This document shows positions 42,901-53,837 of a DNA stretch of 64,000 bases, piece after piece. Within the stretch, counting starts at the first letter, position 1. Each line of letters starts with the position of its first letter. The notes beneath the pieces are model-generated. The model ran no database searches and had not been told where the DNA came from. It worked only from the letters and a program-made list of their open reading frames with translations. Source of the stretch: Metridium senile (lineage: Eukaryota; Cnidaria; Anthozoa; Actiniaria; Metridiidae); NCBI GenBank assembly GCA_949775045.1, contig OX459101.1:20155316-20219315 (forward strand), read 5' to 3'. The position numbers and the translations under genes are program-made.

Positions 42901-45900
42901 CAATAAATAATAACCGTTGTCAGAATTTGTTTCAAGCAATATTTATTGTGAGTATTTTACAGAGTTTTAAACATTCCTGTGTCCACGCCCTGGGCGGAAT
43001 TTTTGGGTCTACATGGGTCCAATCATCGAAAACTATGTCAAAGATTACCAGGTAAAACTGTCATAATCAGCTTTGTGCATAAACAAAGAAGAAAAACAAA
43101 TTCAAGTATACTTTCTAAAACCTTTTCACTTGTTTCGAGTCTGACAACTTAAAAAATTCGCTTTAGAACACATACGCATACTCAAGCTCAGAGTAATTTT
43201 TGACGTCACGGGAAAACTATATTGTAATGTATCAGTATGGCTAAAACAATTACAAAATAAAAGATTATGCACGCGGTCACACTTGAAAAACAGTGTACAA
43301 AAACATACAACAAAGGACTTCCTAACCATTTCTCTCTACTAACTATGACGCAATATTATATTATCTTGTTCAGATAAATTGTTATTTACAGTGCAACTAC
43401 TGAAATCGGGCCACCCAATAAAATGTCAAAGTAAATAGTTTTTGAGATCAAACAAAAACATTGTAGAGAGTTCTCAAAGGCTAACATGTTTCTTTTTCAA
43501 TCATTATCTATACCATAAATATAATAATGAAAATTATTATCATTTTAAGCAAAAAAGTCAAACATTTGTAGAGATTCTATTGTTGATTGTGATTGGATAA
43601 TCATGTTTTGGTGGCCATGGTTTCAGTAGTCGCACTGTAATTGTACTTGATATTGTCATTTATAAGTTATGGTTCATAGTATATTTCATATAATTACATA
43701 ATATGTATTATATTTCATATCAATCATTATATTCCTACAATCTACATAGGAAATATACATCTTAAGACTTATTGCTAAATAGTTCTTGAGAATATCAATA
43801 ATAATTTTTTAAACATCAATATGATTCTTTAATAATGTGTGTACGCCTATTTCAACAAAAGTTGTCTGAGAGAATTATTGGCGTTTGCCCAACCAAAAGG
43901 AACTGTGGTTCATGATATAATTTGTAAATGGCACTTTGAAACCGATAGAACTCGGATTTTCCTTGTGTTTTTAGGCTCTAAAACTTTATGAATTTAATTT
44001 TACTTGTCAAAAAAGAATACCCAAAGTTCCTTTCAGTCGTGCAATTGCCAATCGTCATGTAATCCCCAATTCTCTCTGACAACCTTTTTTGAAATACATG
44101 TATACTTAAATGAAAACTAAGGAAAAAAAATGCAAGAGGTATTGTGCAATAAATCACTTGAGCTTCACATGAGTTGAGTCTACGTTTACTTTTACATGGT
44201 TGTCAGAAGCGGGATTTTTCAAGACTAAAGGGTTGGAACACCCTTCAGAAACGTAGTAAACACAAATAATAGTACCAGAGCAGTCAACAGAGCAAGAAAA
44301 TGAGTGATTTATTGCACAATACCTAGATCGCACGTGGGCTGGGAAATCACTGCAGGTGATCAGTTGTACATTTCATAATCAGGAAATTGACATGCGTGAC
44401 AATTAATAACAATAATAAGAACTAGATACTGTTACAGTTTTGATATCATACAGATACCTTCATCTCATTAAAATGTTTTCACTATGACAAAAACAATGCT
44501 TTTTTCTTTAAGATTGTCTTTCAAAGTTTATCTCAAAAAAAGGTTAATAAACTTTATCCATATCATTTTGTCTCATTTTATCTTATCTATTTCAAAATCA
44601 AGGGGTTTTTCAATATCAATTCTACCATGCACTGTCCTACAAAAGAATTTTCTTGGATTGCAACTTAGCTTTCACTTTGTTTTTATTTTTAGTAGCATTA
44701 TTTCATTACCAACTTCCATTTTAAATGCCAATATAAAAAATAAGCTCATGAACATATGGCAATGTGTAGAAACAGTAAATTTCTTTGGTTCTTCAGAACT
44801 CCAAAAGAAATTGAAGTCAGTTTACAACCATATTAATTTTTAAAAATAAAATTTTACTGACCAATCAAATTGCACAATGCCGCCAAAGGCTAAAATGCTG
44901 ATCGAATTATGCAAAGTTTACACTTAAATCAATATTTCAATCAATAAAACTGTTGTATAGATTTTTTGTTGTATCTCCTCATTTATATTCTTCCACAGTC
45001 TCCTTCTCAACTTTTGGTTTTCTCCCAAATGAGATTGTATGACCCAAAATATATAGTGGTCCCATAGCGCTTTGCAATATATTGACCACTATATTGGAAA
45101 CAGTCATATTAACAAAAGCACGAGGTGAGCAAAAGCTAAGCAGATTTGCAAGAGTCTATCCTAGCTTTTATGAAATAATTAAACATCTACAACAATTAAT
45201 CAATAATTTTAAAATTATAGGACAATTAACTGAAATTTTTTTCTCTACTCTGAAATACCTAATTGGCTAACATGTTGTATACATTACGTACGTTCCACCC
45301 AATTCAAATCAATTGGGAATAATCAAATAATCAAATAAATAATGCTGTCTAGTGGACACGCTTCATATATCCTGTGACTATAAATTGAGAAGTGTAATAA
45401 AAAAAAACACTATACTTAAGTTTTCAAATAAATATACGCTCTTAGTAACATCCACTTCATAAAATATGCTCAGAGTATACCATTCATTTTTTAAGTGAAG
45501 TAATTTCCTATGATAATAACATATTTAATATAATAACATACATAAGTCTGAAGTATCATCAGTTGGACGCCACGTGATAACAGAGCACAATATCATAAAG
45601 CCGGACTTAAAATCGTGTTTCAAGATCCTTAAGAGATGCAAATCTAAACTTGACTGTCTCATTTATGAGATGCTCTTCATCCGTGACCGTCGACTGACAC
45701 TTAACAAACAATCACATTCTGTACAGGCCAATTAAGTCTTTGTTTAACATAATAGATTATTTCATTTATAAGAAAAAAAATCATTCACCATCCATTATTT
45801 GCTACATTACTCATATCATTTTCAAGTTTTGAATAAATATAGTCTAACTGAAACATTTGAATTTTCAAAAATAACTAATTTTGAAAATAATGTATTGTGT

Positions 45901-46735
45901 GGTCATGATTGTAAATTACTACTGGCCTTTATAAACAAATCAAATATATATTTATACATATAAATTTAATATATAATAATTCAACAGTGATAATAAAGTT
46001 CAAATATTCATACCTTCACCATGCATTTCAAGAGCTACTTTGTGATCCATATAATTCATATCTAAACTTGAACAAGATTCTATGTTTCATTTTTGAGAAA
46101 TTTACGAAAACGTACGACAGTCATGCATTAAATTTTATTTAACGAAAATTTACTTGCGCATCGAAAGGTCTAAAAGATCTCTAATTTTAATAAATACTTA
46201 AGTTTATACAAATTTTATTCAATAAAACTGTTTTGGTATTGGATATGTAACGAAAGACATAGACAATTCAATGTTAGCATATAATGATTCGAATATTTGT
46301 TACGCACGGCAGTAAAAATGCTAACCTTATATTTCACCGCCATGTAGCGCTAAAACCAATGCGGCAACCCCCTTTTATTTTATTTTTTTGAATAAGCATC
46401 TCTTGATTAGTAACTGAGTGAAGTTTCAGTGATATTCTATGTTCGCCTTATTAAGTTCAATAAAAAAACAGAATCCGTATGAGTGAGATATTTCTTATTC
46501 AAAGTTCTGTTCGAGTTTATAGCTGGTAAATATTGTGAGATGTAAAAGCTCTTTAGTCAACAATATTAAATGATCGAATAACTTTTAACTCTATACAAGG
46601 AATTTGATCAGCTTTAAATAACTTTACAGAGTAACAACAACACAACTCCACTCCAAAACTCAACTCGTTCATCTAAAACATTCAAAAATATAATACTCAC
46701 CTTCGGCTAAATCCAGTAAGTATAAGAATATCCAT
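39934..46735 (-). CDS. KDZ-like transposase, C-terminal region (five predicted exons)
   Basis: Exons 46735-46701 (tentative, MDILILTGFSR), 42469-42345, 41335-41207, 40544-40357 and 40074-39934. All phases agree (2, 1, 1, 0) and the sum is 618 nt, exactly 205 codons plus TAA. Landmarks: ERPCGVVVDVRELYGSESKS, then YDDACHLKKF, then CDRFHFPNHTDKWCRRNCNP, then NTEVCEQLFSWLS followed by ITKHMN. The order Asp, YD-AC, D-FHF-H-C-NP and a late Glu in NTE-CEQ resembles the core of KDZ (Kyakuja-Dileera-Zisupton) transposases; I assign the family from memory of such motifs. It is much shorter than a normal KDZ protein, so N-terminal exons are missing from my model or lost. It is the only recognisable gene of its own inside the 12.2 kb element. 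Confidence 0.65.
43389..43637. mobile_element. MITE with CAGTGCAACTACTGAAA termini (249 bp)
   Basis: CAGTGCAACTACTGAAATCG at the left; the inverse GGTTTCAGTAGTCGCACTG at the right; TA on both flanks. The terminal CAGTGC is shared with 33716-33930. Confidence 0.87.
43840..44106. mobile_element. MITE with TATTTCAAAAAAGGTTGTC-type termini
   Basis: Left TATTTCAACAAAAGTTGTCT, GAGAGAATT; right inverse AATTCTCTCTGACAACC, TTTTTTGAAATA. The same type of ends bound the larger element at 56858-57366. Confidence 0.75.
44137..44324. mobile_element. MITE with AGGTATTGTGCAATAAATC termini (188 bp)
   Basis: AGGTATTGTGCAATAAATCA and its exact inverse at the other end. No coding content. Confidence 0.85.
45559..45735 (+). 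pseudogene. Penelope-like element fragment, GIY-YIG C-terminus
   Basis: Plus-strand frame of 58 codons ending in TAA: HVITEHNIIKPDLKSCFKIL, then KSKLDCLIYEMLFIRD and LNKQSHSVQA. The CF-IL, K-DCL-YEML and LN-QS-S pattern is the end of the GIY-YIG endonuclease domain of Penelope-like retroelements. The reverse transcriptase and the start of the endonuclease are absent. It lies inside the 12.2 kb transposon on the strand opposite to its transposase. Confidence 0.75.
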
Positions 46736-46779
46736 TTTTTTTCAAAATGGTCCAGGAAACTAAGCGACTTCACAATTAG

Positions 46780-47990
46780 ATAATACACCAATCGATAATG
46801 ACATACACCAATGGAGTTTTCATTCACCAATGGTACCAACGGAGACCATTGGTAAAGGTGACGGGTGCCGTAAGCCCTGAACCAGCCATGCGACCAAGCA
46901 AACAGGAAGCCCAAACCATGATATTTTCACCATTAGACCATTCGATAATGAGATGACCAATGGAGTTTTCATTCACCAATGGTACCAACGGAGACCATTG
47001 GTAAACGTTTAGGGGCCCCTTGGCTAGTGATAGCAATAAACTGTAAGTAGCCACAGGGATCCCAAACCCATGATATTTTCACCATTAGACCATTCGATAA
47101 TGAGATGCACCAATGGAGTTTTCATTCACTAATGGTACCAACGGAGACCATTGGTAAAGGTTTAGGGGCCCCTTTGGCTAGTGATAGCAATAAACTGTAA
47201 GTAGCCACAGGGATCCCCAACCATGATATTTTCACCATTAGACCATTCGATAATGAGATGCACCAATGGAGTTTTCATTCACCAATGGTACCAACGGAGA
47301 CCATTGGTAAACGTTTAGGGGCCCCTTGGCTAGTGATAGCAATAAACTGTAAGTAGCCACAGGGATCCCAAACCATGATATTTTCACCATTAGACCATTC
47401 GATAATGAGATGCACCAATGGAGTTTTCATTCACCAATGGTACCAACGGAGACCATTGGTAAAGGTTTAGGGGCCCCTTGGCTAGTGATAGCAATAAACT
47501 GTAAGTAGCCACAGGGATCCCAAACCATGATATTTTCACCATTAGACCATTCGATAATGACATACACCAATGGAGTTTTCATTCACCAATGGTACCAACG
47601 GAGACCATTGGTAAAGGTTTCGGGGCCCCTTTGCTAGTGATAGCAATAAACTGTAAGTAGCCACAGGGATCCCAAACCATGATATTTTCACCATTAGACC
47701 ATTCGATAATGAGATGCACCAATGGAGTTTTCATTCACCAATGGTACCAACGGAGACCATTGGTAAAGGTTTAGGGGCCCCTTTGGCTAGTGATAGCAAT
47801 AAACTGTAAGTAGCCACAGGGATCCCAAACCATGATATTTTCACCATTAGACCATTCGATAATGAGATGCACCAATGGAGTTTTCATTCACCAATGGTAC
47901 CAACGGAGACCATTGGTAAAGGTTTTGGGGCCCCTTTGGCTAGTGATAGCAATAAACTGTAAGTAGCCACAGGTATCCCAGAACTTAATT
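46780..47990. repeat. 152-bp tandem repeat at the right end of the 12 kb element
   Basis: ACCATTAGACCATTCGATAA recurs at 46929, 47081, 47234, 47386, 47538, 47690 and 47843, with a diverged unit before. Each unit contains CACCAATGGTACCAACGGAG with ACCATTGGT inversions, TTAGGGGCCCCTTGGCTAGT and GTAGCCACAGGGATCCCAAA. The left end of the element has a single corresponding unit, inverted, at about 36630-36775. Confidence 0.95.
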
Positions 47991-48474
47991 TTTTTCTAGA
48001 ACGATCATGGCACCCCCTATACCAATGGTGCCAATGGTGACAATGGTGACAATGGTGCTCTCACCTCAAAAAAAAAATTTTAATTTTTTTCCAAGGTATA
48101 TAATTGATGTCTTAACATTCTAGTGTCCCCTTTCTTTAGTTAACTATCCCCTCCCTCGGTCTAGTACAATACAGCTAGTGATCTCCCCTCCCTAAGTAGA
48201 TTATATATGGTCTACACAGGGTTCCCATACCATGTTTGTGTTTGAATTTTTTCCAAGGTATATCATTCATGTATTAACGTTGAAGTGTCCCCTTCCTATA
48301 GTTGTATAATTTATATAACTATCCCCTCCCTCGGGCTAGTACAAAACAGCTAATGCACTCCCCTCCCTAAGTACATTATATATGGTCTTTGGGTTTCCTG
48401 TGGTAATTGACCATTAGACTCCATTGGTAAATGTCTTTTACCAATGAAGTTTAATGGTGATACTGGACAACCCT

Positions 48475-48848
<374 letters not shown>

Positions 48849-49073
48849 TATTTATTTATTTTTTCATCTAGTTATAATATTTAGTTATCTATATATTTTC
48901 ATTTATTTATTTATTCATTATTTTTCTTACAATTTTCTTCCATATATATTATGTTCGAAATTATTCTTGACGTTTCGGAAGAAATTCGGAAGTCGTCCGG
49001 AAACCATCGAAAACCGTTCGGAATAAATCCATACTCGCCCCAGTACTCTCAACCGAGTGTAGTGAAATTCAAA

Positions 49074-50240
49074 ATGGCGGGAGCAGTCGATTTTTCAGGT
49101 TTCAACGACGATCAAGATGGTATGGCCGATTTAATGACGATGCCGAAGACAATTACAGTAGAAGAAGACAACGACTCTCCTCCTAGATCACAGCAAAGAT
49201 CAGGCGACTCAATGACTGTTCCAGATCGTATTATTATAAACGGCGAACAAGGAGGATATGTCCATTCGAAAGAAGAAATTCCTCGAGAGATGAAGGAAGA
49301 TTTTATGCCTAATATGTTCCTTGGTGGAATGACAACACCGCCAAGAACTCTTACCGTAGACGATACTACATCAGCTTATTATCCAGCGACTAAATCAACG
49401 TCGAAACCAAACGTGAACCTAAATGAAAGACACACGAAGCAAGATGACAGACGTCATGTTGATGATGAAAGGTACGTTCTGATCTCATTGTTGGTTATAA
49501 GTTAATTCATATGATGTATTTTATTATAAATAATAAATTACTTTTTTAACGTCTCAATCTTCTAGCAAGACACAAGTGTCCTACTAATCGGGGAGACTCG
49601 CACTCACTACTTCAACTTTTAATATTTTGCACACATCTCGGCTCTCATGTTCATTTAATATTAAATTTATTTATTTTTTGATTGAAATTTAGCGATAAAA
49701 TGTTTCTTAAGCTTAATTAACTTCATATCTAAACCGATTTGACATTTGTTTGTTTATATTATTGAGTTTTTAAATAGGCTATGTAGCTTTGATGTATGAT
49801 ATTGTGTAAATATTTTAATGAGAAAAATGTAGAATAATGTATTTATTTATTTCACTCTTAGTTTTTACTTGAACAATGTACTAGTTTAGTGTTATTGCTG
49901 TTATCACCATCATCATCATTGTCATTATCATTTATACACTAACTATTATCATCATCATCATCATCAACACCATCATCATCATTACCATCATCATCAGCAC
50001 CATCATCACCACCACCATCATCATCATTACCATCATCATCATTACCTAAATCTAAAAAAAATATAATCTAATCATCATCAGCATCACTACCATTACCACC
50101 ATCATCATTACTACCATATTACTGTCATCATCATCACTACCATCATCATCACCACCACATCATCAGCACCATCATCATCAGCACCATCATCATCATCATC
50201 ATTATCATCATCCTCATTATCATCATTATTATCATTATTA

Positions 50241-50299
<59 letters not shown>

Positions 50300-50632
50300 C
50301 AATTATTAGCATTGTTAATCTATACATAGATAGATAAATTATAAACAGTATCTAATTTTTCATTATTTGTTCTCATTCACAGTATACGTACCGGTCTGGA
50401 GATCATCGATGAAGTTGCACCACTTAACAGCGACAGTGAAGAAAGCTTTGCTCATGAATTTGAAGTCGTAGACCTGCGTAAAAGTGTTGTGAAACTGAAT
50501 CGTCGTGTCACTATGTTAGAGCGAGAAATGGAGCAAAATGGAACAATGGGTTTTTGGTCTAAACTTTTACTGTTTACATTTACGTTTGTTAATCCTGTTG
50601 TGCTTAGCTGGCTTTTTGGTCGACGAAGATAA
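49074..50632 (+). CDS. MFF: Mitochondrial fission factor (Mff) homologue
   Basis: Two exons, 49074-49471 and 50383-50632, phase 2 intron, 215 residues. I start at the ATG of CAAAATGGCGG; the open frame extends upstream to 48951 but that part looks untranslated. Three short repeats match the Mff motif that docks the fission GTPase Drp1: MPKTITVEED, VPDRIIINGE and TPPRTLTVDD. The C-terminal exon gives a short coiled coil (VVDLRKSVVKLNRRVTMLER) and one hydrophobic tail-anchor segment ending WLFGRRR, as in Mff/Tango11, which sits in the outer mitochondrial and peroxisomal membranes and recruits Drp1. The family is usually somewhat longer and has more exons; the middle is short here. The intron (49472-50382) holds a SINE-like fragment and a CATCAT/ATT microsatellite. 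Confidence 0.9.
49545..50310. repeat. Mff intron: SINE-like fragment and CATCAT/ATT microsatellite
   Basis: 49545-49640 matches the tail unit of the repeat at 61650 (GTGTCCTACTAAT, GGGGAGACTC). 49900-50220 is TCATCA-type microsatellite and 50236-50300 is (TTA)n. No exon seen. Confidence 0.8.
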
Positions 50633-50879
50633 ACTCATAAACTCATTGTTGTTAAAGAGTGTCTATTACTAAGACACTACACACCTTACTCTGGTAATGG
50701 TTGTTGTTAATTTGGATATTCATCGTCATTTTTTATTGTGGCAAGACAATTGTTATCATCAATTTAGCAATGTGATGGTTAATTTTTGATGGAAAAAAAA
50801 AAATGGAATATTAGTATTCTTTATTGTCACATAGCCATAATACATTCTGCTTTTTGGGGGGGATATTGTAATAGATATT

Positions 50880-51380
50880 GTAATTCTCCAGTTTTATGTT
50901 ATCTATCAACGCTGTACTATTTGACAACAGGCTACAGGTAAGCCTCGATTTGTTGTCAAAATATTCACAAATTCCAAGTGGAGTATAGGAAAAATACTAC
51001 CAAAACAATAACCAAATTTAAATTTACTCTGAATCAAGTTTATTCCTGTGCAAGTGTGCCTTTTGTCAAATAGTACCACAGGGAGCCCAAGATTGTCACT
51101 TGTGATGTTTTACAGTAAATGTATGGAGTAGCGAGATATCCTTTCGCTGTGCCTCAATTATACAATAATAAATACTTTTGATATAGATAGTTGTGTATAA
51201 CTGTTTTCTAGTCTGTGACCGAGTTTTAGCTCAACTATCTATGTAAAGAAAGTCTTTATTATTGTATGTTTGAGGCACAGCGAAAGGATGTTTCGCGACT
51301 CCATACATTTACTGTAAAACATCACAAGTGACGAGCTTGGGCTCCCTGTGGTAGTACAGCAATATCTACTCCATTAAAAA
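50880..51380. mobile_element. MITE with TATTTGACAA termini, host of a nested insertion
   Basis: Left arm CCAGTTTTATGTTATCTATC, GCTGTACTATTTGACAACAG; right arm GCCTTTTGTCAAATAGTA, interrupted by another MITE at 51076-51351, then CAGC. A related uninterrupted element is at 53409-53663 and a solo arm at 61285-61330. Confidence 0.75.
51076..51351. mobile_element. MITE with CCACAGGGAGCCC termini (276 bp), nested
   Basis: Arms of about 60 bp (CCACAGGGAGCCCAAG, GTCACTTGTGATGTTTTACA, GTAAATGTATGGAGT) with an inner pair TCCTTTCGCTGTGCCTCAA. TAGTA stands directly outside both ends (51071-51075, 51352-51356), a 5-bp target duplication. Confidence 0.9.
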
Positions 51381-51521
51381 CCAGAAGGAACTGTCTATTA
51401 TGGTAATTGTGAAAATTGAGAAAGTAATTCTCATAAGGGTTACACAGTTAACAAGGCATTTCAACTATTCAAAATATCAACCGTCTCATTAAAATGTTTG
51501 ATTTTCCTAATAAATAGAAGA

Positions 51522-51650
51522 TTTTACATGTGCGCGCGGAGATACGGATTTTATCTTCTAGTGTTCAATTGATATCATACAAGTGAGATATCATTTGAAT
51601 ATGAGAAGATAAAATCTGAATCTCCAAGCGTGTGTAATTTTCTGATCTTG
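51522..51650. mobile_element. Small palindromic element
   Basis: GGAGATACGGATTTTATCTT and the inverse AAGATAAAATCTGAATCTCC enclose a loop of about 70 bp with its own GATATCAT / ATGATATC-like symmetry. Confidence 0.7.
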
Positions 51651-52025
51651 TACCTTGCAAGTGTTGGTGACTATTGTTAAATATATATACAACTATTACA
51701 ATATTTCATACTCAAGGCCAACAAGCAATGTTGGAATTTTTTTAAAAACTCTTGTTATCAATTTGTTTAAAGTATGTTTTGATTGTATTGTATGTGACAT
51801 AGGATAATTGTTGTAGTTTGTACATTTAAGCAAATATATTGCAAAGATCTAGTGATCATCATTAAATCATCACTAGTAGACGAGTCATGAACCAGTAAAA
51901 ATATAGAGTAAAAATATCGATATTTTTACTCTTCTGTGACAAGCCTTTCAAGTCAAAAACTAGTTTGCTTTATAAAAGAACAAGAACCTTTTTTTACTGA
52001 TGGTTATATATTAAATAACTTATTA

Positions 52026-52151
52026 GACAGTTTGATGTGTAATATGGCTGGATATTTCACTAGTCAACTTGCATTTCGACTCACCTAAAGGCTTGTCCAA
52101 ATACCGCATATCACTCCTAAAATACCCAGCCATATTACACATTAAACTGTC
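52026..52151. mobile_element. MITE with GACAGTTTGATGTG termini (copy 2)
   Basis: 126 bp, TA on both sides. See 33113-33222; the flanking 51880-52020 is the inverse of 33240-33400. Confidence 0.83.
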
Positions 52152-52247
52152 TAATAAGATATAAACATTCATCTTCTCTTCAGATGAAAGTTGTTGTACC
52201 AATATTAATGCTCTTGATCAATCTTGCATAACGTTTTTACAAATATA

Positions 52248-52388
52248 GAGTACAAACACTAAAAGTGTGCAATACTTTGCACTATTTACCACTAAATAGT
52301 GTTGATTAAACAATAGAGAACAAAAGAATTAGCATAATTTAGCAGTATTTAGTGGTATTTATGTTGCACACTTTTAATGTTTGTACTC
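52248..52388. mobile_element. TA-flanked MITE, GAGTACAAACAC termini (141 bp)
   Basis: Same family as 15787-15923 but with the interior in opposite orientation relative to the window. TA flanks on both sides. Confidence 0.92.
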
Positions 52389-52975
52389 TATACTTGGCTA
52401 CAAATTGGGCTTAAATTTTGAAATACCTCAAACACAAATACATTATGTTATAGTCATTTACGGGGCTTCTATTTATTGGTATATAGGGGGAGGGGAGGGG
52501 GTCGGCAAAATCACCAGCTGTTGTCTTTTTCAAATATTACCAACCCCCCTTCCTTGTTGGCGAAAATATCATAACCCCCCTATATTTGTCCAGTTTATTA
52601 CAAAAGCTGCATACAATTAGTAACAACCCCCTATATAGCTTCCTAAAATAACTGAGCCCCCTTAATATTGCCGACCACCCCCCATACACCGTAATAAATA
52701 AAAGCTCCCTTAACACACGCTGTGACGTCATGGGAGTTAAGCCAGCTGTTGTGAATATTACATTTGGTCTTATGTACATAAAGCTTGCAGTCTTACTATA
52801 TCAAAGCAAATAAATGTTTATCAGGAGCCCATTACTGTCACTATTTAAAACCATCCTTATCACGATAAATACTGAAGCTTGGTCTTACTATATCAAAGCA
52901 AATGAATAATCATTACTTAAAAGCATTGTTATAACGATAAAAAAAATTGTGTCTACAAATGTCTACAGCTATTAA
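52389..52975. other. No gene seen
   Basis: AT-rich with C/G-rich patches (CCCCCTTCC, GGGGGAGGGGAGG) and GACGTCATGG near 52720. Short frames only. Confidence 0.4.
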
Positions 52976-52978
52976 TTC

Positions 52979-53205
52979 AAAAAAGGTTGGCGCGAAAGTT
53001 TTGTTGCTGGTTGTGTTCCAAGCCCGAAATGCACTATGGATGATATGAATTTAAGCAGCGAAAGGTCTCATCAAGATTGCAATTTTTCCAAACTTTGTCT
53101 GCAGGGTTTTCCAGCATATTATATTCTGTGCTGATATTATTTACATATGAATATAACATATTTCAAGCTTGGTAAGCAACATGCAACAAAACCTTTACAA
53201 ACCTT
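52979..53205. repeat. Interspersed repeat R1 (copy 3)
   Basis: AAAAAGGTTGGCGCGAAAGT, AAATGCACTATGGATGATAT and CATATTTCAAGCTTGGTAAG as in the TRIM duplication units, here outside them. Confidence 0.85.
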
Positions 53206-53218
53206 TTTGTATATAAAC

Positions 53219-53310
53219 GATAGGTAATAGAATGAAATTTGGAACACCGTAAAAAATATTAACTTAACTTTACTGACGTTTCGAGCTTTAGCTATAGCCC
53301 CTTCGTCAGA
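53219..53310 (-). repeat. Hammerhead-like repeat, best core match
   Basis: Read on the minus strand: TTTCTACTCTGACGAAGGGG, CTATAGCTAAAGCTCGAAAC, GTCAGTAAAGTTAAG. CUGACGA fits the hammerhead consensus CUGANGA and GAAA follows a self-complementary GGGGCT...AGCTC stem. ACGU precedes the would-be cleavage C, and AGTA pairs with the TACT before the core. One extra A lies between the core and stem II. Confidence 0.6.
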
Positions 53311-53408
53311 GTAGAAATAGCTTTATACCTCAACCAGCTGCAGTAGTTAGTCTTGTTAACTGATCTCTCTGGTTTCTAGAGTTACGTTTCTGGTGTAAAG
53401 TTTAAAAT

Positions 53409-53663
53409 ACTTCAGGTTTATGTTATCTAGCACCGCTGTACAATTTGACAACAGGCGCATTTGCATGCACTTACTGGGATAATCTCGACTCAGAGTAAAT
53501 TCATGTGTGATGTGTTTTCTATTGTTAAGCGATAACATTTTTTCGTACCTTGCTTGGAATTTGTTAATATGTTGACAACAACTGAAGTCTTAGCCTAGGC
53601 CTCTATAAATGCGCCTTTTGTCAAATAGTACAGCGGTGATAGATAACATGAAACTGGAGTCTT
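53409..53663. mobile_element. MITE with TATTTGACAA termini
   Basis: Left TTATGTTATCTAGCACCGCT, GTACAATTTGACAACAGGCG; right inverse CGCCTTTTGTCAAATAGTAC, AGCGGTGATAGATAACAT. The uninterrupted relative of the element at 50880-51380. Confidence 0.82.
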
Positions 53664-53837
53664 TTGTTACTTGCGACCTCTTTACCTCCTTATGCAAATT
53701 GCTTATTTCAGACCACGGTACATTCCCTTGAGAACTTGAGAATTGTTCTTTTATGATGAACGTGTTATAACATTTACATGTGAAAGAATTAACTCCCAAG
53801 GGTAGCATCACATGATCTGAAATGGGACAACAAACAA

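Larger units (their letters stand above)
36234..48474. mobile_element. Probable complete 12.2 kb KDZ/Zisupton-like DNA transposon
   Basis: The left end (TGTCCAACATCACCATTCAA at 36234) and right end (inverse of GTTGTCCAGTATCACCATTA, ending about 48470) are inverted copies. They continue inverted for over 500 bp through CCAATGGAGTCTAATGGTCA, AGACCATATATAAT, GGGAGGGGA and ATATACCTTGGAAAAA blocks. Both sides abut (GATT)n on the same strand, as expected for insertion into one microsatellite. The interior holds a minus-strand transposase-like gene (39934-46735), a Penelope-like fragment, several MITEs and 123-bp repeats. At the right end a 152-bp segment of the inverted repeat is amplified about eight-fold. 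The target duplication cannot be resolved inside the microsatellite. Confidence 0.72.

Noticed and set aside
44484..44843. 119-codon plus-strand frame inside the 12 kb element
   Set aside because: AT-rich composition, Ile/Leu/Phe-rich without domain features, no splice or start context of note.
48951..49073. N-terminal extension of the Mff frame from the ATG at 48951
   Set aside because: The 41 extra residues show no Mff similarity, whereas the ATG at 49074 has a strong context and begins the conserved part.
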